Shown: positions 59,286-64,000 of the stretch, in pieces
Position numbering within the stretch: position 1 is the first letter of the stretch
Layout: every line of letters begins with the position of its first letter
The notes under the pieces: model-generated
The model's input: the letters and a program-made list of their open reading frames with translations, nothing else
Told to the model about the DNA's origin: nothing
The model's database searches: none
Made by a program: the position numbers and the translations under genes
Assembly: GCA_002914845.1 (NCBI GenBank)
Contig: JXTC01000450.1
Span: forward strand, 144,158-208,157
Length of the DNA: 64,000 nt
Origin: Trema orientale
Lineage: Eukaryota > Streptophyta > Magnoliopsida > Rosales > Cannabaceae
Reading direction: 5' to 3'

Positions 59286-61198
59286 GTCTACGCTCAAAAT
59301 ATACTAGCGGCTATCGCAGTATAGATTAAGATGTCGATCCCACAGAGAAGTAAATCAACAATAAAAAGTAACGAAAAATAGAAAGAAAAATTGAAAATAA
59401 AAATAAACTGAACAATAAATTAAAATAATCACAAAATAATAAATGAAAATACCAATATGAGAAAACAAGGCTTCAAGATTCACTTAATTGTTCGTCTAAC
59501 TGTTACCAACTTTGATTCCTATTTATCACTCAATTATATGTTTCACATCCCAAACACATAACCGGAAAATATAGCAATTAAGAACAAATATTAATCTAAA
59601 TTATTCAATATGAAAAATTCTTCCAATTAAAACCAAAATAATCTATCTTATTAGTTATCTAAGATCGACAATATATCACAGAGACAATACTGCAGTAAAA
59701 GATCAACTAATAAAATAAATATAATTATAATCTAGTTTAAATCACCACATAAAGAAAGCATGACTGAATTTATATGAGAAACTAGAAAATAATATATTGA
59801 AAATAAAAATATTGAAGAATTTAACAAACCAAATTTATGAGCGTTGAAGCACTCCTAGGAATCAAAGCTGGAAAACAGAAAAACTACACAACTAAGATCA
59901 TCTCTCTAGCCTCTCTAAAAACTAGCTTGACATTGAACTCATCTCACACTCTCTCTCTAGAAAAAGTAGAGTTTTCTCTCTCAAAATTGGTGTGTTTTTT
60001 TCTCTCTCACGTTCAGGGTATTTATAGCTGAGTTTGGAGTGTTGTGCAAGTTCCCACGTTTCTAATGGTGGCTTCTGATTGGTCGTGTGATGTGTCAATT
60101 TCCCACAATTTCCTCTTTCCTTTTCTCTCTCTTCCCCGTCTTTAATCACATTTCTGGGCTATGGGGAGTAATCCGGTGCGGCCGAAATCAGTGAGCTCGG
60201 CACTAAACTCGCACCTGACTGGCTGGTGAATGGGTCGAAGTCATAGGACTGAGGCGGTGCTTCTTGACTGGCTGGAAGCTCGAGTGTACGAGGAGCTCAA
60301 CGCACCAGATCCGGCACGGACTGGAGCCGCTGCAGCCGCGAGCCCCACCTGTCTCCCAGCTACGGACGCGCCAGCTCCCTTGCGTGCAGTCCACGCGCTC
60401 GTCTGGTGCTTGGATGGATGAAACGAATGGCGGAGATCCCGAGTTGCTTCTCTTTTTCCACATGCGCGCGTTTGGCTTTGTTTTTCCGATTTTTTTTCTT
60501 TTTTTCTTTATCTAAATAAAATNATAATTCTCTCTTTCCTTTTCTCTCTCTTCCCCTTCTTTACTCGCGTTTTCTGGGCTGTGCGGCGTGATTCTGTGCG
60601 GCCGAACCACGTGAAATCGGCACAAAACTCGCACCTGACTGGCTGGTGAATGGGTCAAAGTCATAGGACTGAGGTGGTGCTTCTTGACTGGCTGGAAGCT
60701 CGAGTGTACGAGGAGCTCAACGCACCAGATCCGGCACGGACTGGAGCCGCTGCAGCCGCGGGCCCCACCTGTCTCCCAGCTACAGACGCGCCAGCTCCCT
60801 CGCGTGCAGTCCACGCGCTCGTCTAGTGCTTGGATGGATGAAACGAACGGCGGAGATCCCGAGTTGCTTCTCTTTTTCCACATGCGCGCGTTTGGCTTTG
60901 TTTTTCCGATTTTTTTTCTTTTTTTCTTTATCTAAATAAAATCAAAATTAAACTAAATTAAAATTAAATTAAATCTAAATTAAAATATAATCTGAATTTA
61001 ATTAAATAAAGCTAAATTATCTTAAACTAAATAAATTAAATTAAATACCTAAAATCTAATAAAAATTAAATAAAATTATTTCTAAATACTAAAAATTAAA
61101 TTAACTATAAAATAACCTAAATTAAACTAAAAATCACTAAAAACACACAAAATATTTAAGAAAAAGAACATAAATAACTCTATTTTCATAGAGTTATC
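59286..61198. mobile_element. 1.9-kb non-coding element with 7-bp flanking repeat and GC-rich core
   Basis: Flanked by ACCATTT (59279-59285 and 61199-61205). The left part carries a phrase (tgtcgatcccacagagaag) that I associate with a widespread class of plant non-coding repeats. The middle is a 420-bp GC-rich tandem duplication, and the right third is (AAATTA)-like low complexity ending at a tatttcatagagttatcac-like phrase. The sequence outside on both sides (aatggaccattt, then accatttaaatggaaa) looks like one older MITE split by this insertion. Open frames in the GC-rich core occur in several frames and both units and are not credible genes. Confidence 0.55.
60108..60942. repeat. Tandem duplication, ~420-bp units, with N between
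   Basis: Unit 1 about 60108-60522 and unit 2 about 60529-60942 are nearly identical from a ctttccttttctctctcttc phrase through a GC-rich core to tttatctaaataaaat. A single N at 60523 sits exactly at the junction. A true tandem duplication or an assembly join of overlapping contigs are both possible. Confidence 0.85.
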
Positions 61199-61650
61199 AC
61201 CATTTAAAAATACCTATTAAACTCCATTCTCATTCCAAAATACAAAATACTCATTCCAATGATTGATGTGACTGATGGACCATTTAAATGGAAAAACTGA
61301 ATTGTTGAAACAAATACCTATTCCAAAAGACCATTTGAATGAAAAAATTAGAATTGTTGAAACAAATACACATTTCATTAAGTTTTCTATTTGAATGGAA
61401 TGGAATATGTAAATCAAACGTGACCTATTATAAAAGTAGAATAGGACAATGGAATCATCATTTTTTGAGTACTAAGACAAAAGAATGTAAAATAAAGTCT
61501 AAAAGAAGGTGATGCTAGCATTCTCCTTTACAAATTTTTAAATCCACATATTAATATTACATAACTACTTAACAATATCATTAAAAAAAAAAAAAAAGAG
61601 TATACTTATACTTGTATCTAATTTTACCCATTAACACGTTTACCTATTCC
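61199..61650. other. AT-rich DNA, flank of the older MITE
   Basis: Repeated phrases like gaattgttgaaacaaatac (two copies near 61293 and 61351) with no coding potential. Confidence 0.4.
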
Positions 61651-61653
61651 TAA

Positions 61654-62078
61654 TAGGGCTAATAATACCCGGTTGTTCGGATAAATAAGGAGAAAGCAGA
61701 TAAAACTTTAAAAATCCAATCCAAGTACGGGCAGGTGCAAATATAAGGATACCCACCTGATTATTAAAATATAATAAAAACAAATAAAATATAATAAAAA
61801 CAAATAAATATATGTATTAGATACATGAGTGATTTATATAAAACACAAATAAAAAATATGTACAAACAATAATTAAGTTGTATTATTGAAATATTATTAA
61901 TTTGTGCGATATTGTAATAAGATTTTTTTCCTCTTCAAATTCTACTTTCTTTTCATTTTTTGATATTCTTTAAATCAGTTTGTTTTTTCCCTTTAATTTT
62001 TAAAGGGTATGTGTACCCGTTATCCCTACAGAGAATACCCTGCCCGCCTCTTTAACGGGTGCAGAGTTGCCATCCCTA
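61654..62078. mobile_element. Non-autonomous hAT-like MITE
   Basis: Left end tagggctaataatacccgg; right end reverse-complemented tagggatggcaactctgcacc. TAGGGATGGCAA is a familiar plant hAT terminus. The centre is AT-rich. An exact 8-bp target duplication could not be read. Confidence 0.55.
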
Positions 62079-62654
62079 TAATTGTGGTACTTGAACCATA
62101 TTATTTAACGTTGTAACTTGCCTTTTTCCCATAACATCACTGTTAAAGAGAAATTTTTTTCTTCTTTCAAAGATAAACTTGGCCGTTTACTTTTAATATT
62201 GTTTCCACGTCTAAGAATTGCTTTAGACAAGAAAATAATAAGTGCAATTTTCATACTGGTGGCGGGATGAAGTGAGAGATTCAGATTATTTGGATTCCAT
62301 TTCCTTAAATTATATGCTCTACAAAACAAAAATTATAAGTAAAAAACCGGGCAATCCAGAAATTCACACCAGAAAAACAAAAGAAATATATAATTTTCTA
62401 ATTAAATATACACAAAAACTTCTGTACACCCCTAAATGATAAATCTACATCTGTACAGTTAAAAATGAGGTGAGCAAAACCTATTTCCTGCACATCATAA
62501 AATGTTTCAAAACCATATTTTCTACCTATCTATGAAATGAATACTACACAAAAAGACAAGAAAAACCGCATTGATGGCTGCCTATCCGGCGAAGTATCTC
62601 ATCTGGAAGATGTCCAGCCACTCTGTCAGGGGAAAGCACACTATTTACCTCTTC

Positions 62655-63524
62655 TTATACTGGTTGATGAACACGCATCTTCTCGTGCACATCTAGTACA
62701 AGATTCCGCAACTCCGGGAAAATGGATATGAGCGATAGTTCAAGTATGGCAAATCCAAGTTGCTTCACACAGATTGTAGACTGCAATTTACCCCATAAGA
62801 AAAAAGCTATGTCGGTTGAATGAAAATGAAAGAATAAAGAAAAGCTACTTGAACAGAACGTGCACTACAAGGAGCTAACCTGAGTGAAATAATAAATGTC
62901 TTTGGCACAACGCCTGTACTGCTTATGTCCAATCAAGCTCACTAATGTTGTAGGAGCTCCATCTGAGAGAAACCAAAAGAGACCAATTTTGTCAATTGTT
63001 TCTTCATAAACCTACTAATTTCCCAGATGGCAAATATATAAATTGTTTGAACCCTAATGAGTATTCACATACGGAGAAATGGCAAAAAAATTCACGAATT
63101 TCCTCAAGTGAATGACATCTTTATATGAGTAGAGATCTTCTCATCCCTATCTCTGTTCCGAGGTCCTTCCCCATGTCAATATTACATACAAAGTTCTATA
63201 TGAAAACTGACGGTCACTTGACATTAACTGGCATTTTTTTTTCCCATTTTTTAAGATGAACCTTTCTAAAAAATTTCCAAAAACATTAGCGAGGTCCATG
63301 GTACACAATGTTACTTGGTAACAGTACTTACCAAAGAGCATTTTCTTCACGTCACTTGCTCTACGAGCAGCTTCAAGCTGCAGCTCAAATGACCCCGGTT
63401 TAGAGACCTTACCAGCACCAATTTGTTTCACAGCTTGAAAAGATTTTAGATCAGATTCAGAATTCTCCTCTTTGTCCTGTGCATTTCCTATTTTAAGGAA
63501 GAATGTCCCATCAGGCCATAGAAC
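62655..63524 (-). CDS. Sorting-nexin-like PX/Nexin_C protein, C-terminal exons (partial)
   Basis: Three 3' exons on the minus strand: 63524-63332, 62962-62880 and 62780-62655 (stop TAA), with GT-AG introns of phase 1 and 0. The joined reading is VLWPDGTFFLKIGN..., FELQLEAARRASDVKKMLFD, GAPTTLVSLIGHKQYRRCAK, DIYYFTQSTICVKQLGFAIL and ends ELRNLVLDVHEKMRVHQPV. This is the conserved end of the Nexin_C domain of plant PXA-PX-Nexin_C proteins, membrane-associated sorting nexins implicated in endosome or vacuole trafficking. The upstream exons, with the PXA and PX domains, lie beyond the window; 63525-64000 appears to be intron. The member cannot be told from these 133 residues. Confidence 0.85.
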
Positions 63525-64000
63525 CTGAAAGACATACAAAGATATGAATTAGAAAACATTTGCATGGCTCTTCTACTTTTACATTACACTGATACTTTTT
63601 CCACTTAACAACAAGAACAGTGTTATCTGAAAGAAAAAGTTGAGGAAATAAACACCACATTCCCGGTTACAGTATAATGCAGACTAAATAAGAGACGTAC
63701 ATGCCACATGCAAGCAATAAAACATGGTCCAAGGGACGCGTTTTGTAAGTGAAGCATGAGCAACAAAACCATGAAATCTAAGTGAAAGGAGATATGTTTT
63801 AGAAGAACCAAAATAACTTGTTGACAACACAGCCAAAGTTTAAGGTCCAATTCTTTTAGAACTTCTATTTACCATTGAATGGAGCCTATACGTTAACAGA
63901 TCCTTGCAGTCAATTTTATCCATGTGATACATGTATACAATCAGCTGAAGATATAAAAGGGTATTGCCAGGCAAAGAAGACTTCCTTCAAATAAAAAGAA

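Noticed and set aside
60230-60935. Open frames with MTGWKLECTRSS-type translations in the GC-rich core
   Set aside because: Present in several frames and both strands of a duplicated non-coding repeat; no recognisable domain or splice context.

Overview
This window looks like AT-rich nuclear DNA of a eudicot plant. The evidence is plant-type genes with GT-AG introns (a VRN1-like double-B3 factor, a nuclear-encoded PetM with a plastid transit region, a P-class PPR protein, an EXPP1-family secreted protein, a plant-type CDCA7) set in a dense mix of MITEs, hAT, PIF/Harbinger and Mutator-like relics. There are no bacterial operons, CRISPR arrays or rRNA genes. The species cannot be named from the sequence alone. 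Two single N bases (13390 and 60523) mark unresolved or joined positions.

Layout. 1-28 kb is repeat-dominated. It holds a tandem segmental duplication (copy A about 4483-16376, copy B about 16676-25340). Each copy carries the small gene DPH3 followed by a 1.2-kb TIR element and a large non-coding element built from CTAGAC/CTCGAC-rich arrays. DPH3 is intact in copy B (17342-17599) and broken in copy A (5146-5345). Copy A was later hit by a 5.4-kb PIF/Harbinger element (9690-15083, TTA target duplication) that carries its own satellite-like array and a decayed Myb/SANT ORF1. 28-43 kb is gene-rich: a PPR protein (+), a TMEM45/DUF716 membrane protein (+), PETM (-) and a four-exon VRN1-like gene (-) with a hAT insertion in intron 1. 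43-50 kb is intergenic, with a Mutator-like MITE, a hAT (DUF4371) transposase relic and low-complexity arrays. 50-56 kb holds EXPP1 (+, three exons, its first intron packed with foldback MITEs) and CDCA7 (-, five exons), facing each other tail to tail. 56-62.5 kb is again transposon-rich: a 294-bp-arm inverted repeat and an element containing a 420-bp tandem duplication. The window ends in the 3' exons of a sorting-nexin-like (Nexin_C) gene on the minus strand.

The genes do not form a pathway; they are independent housekeeping or regulatory loci. The most noteworthy items are the duplication history around DPH3, the CTAGAC/CTCGAC element family (at least three relatives here), the GC-rich foldback MITEs in the EXPP1 intron and the long inverted repeat at 57.3-58.3 kb. 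Exon coordinates were derived by hand from splice signals, reading-frame continuity and remembered family conservation; no search was run.
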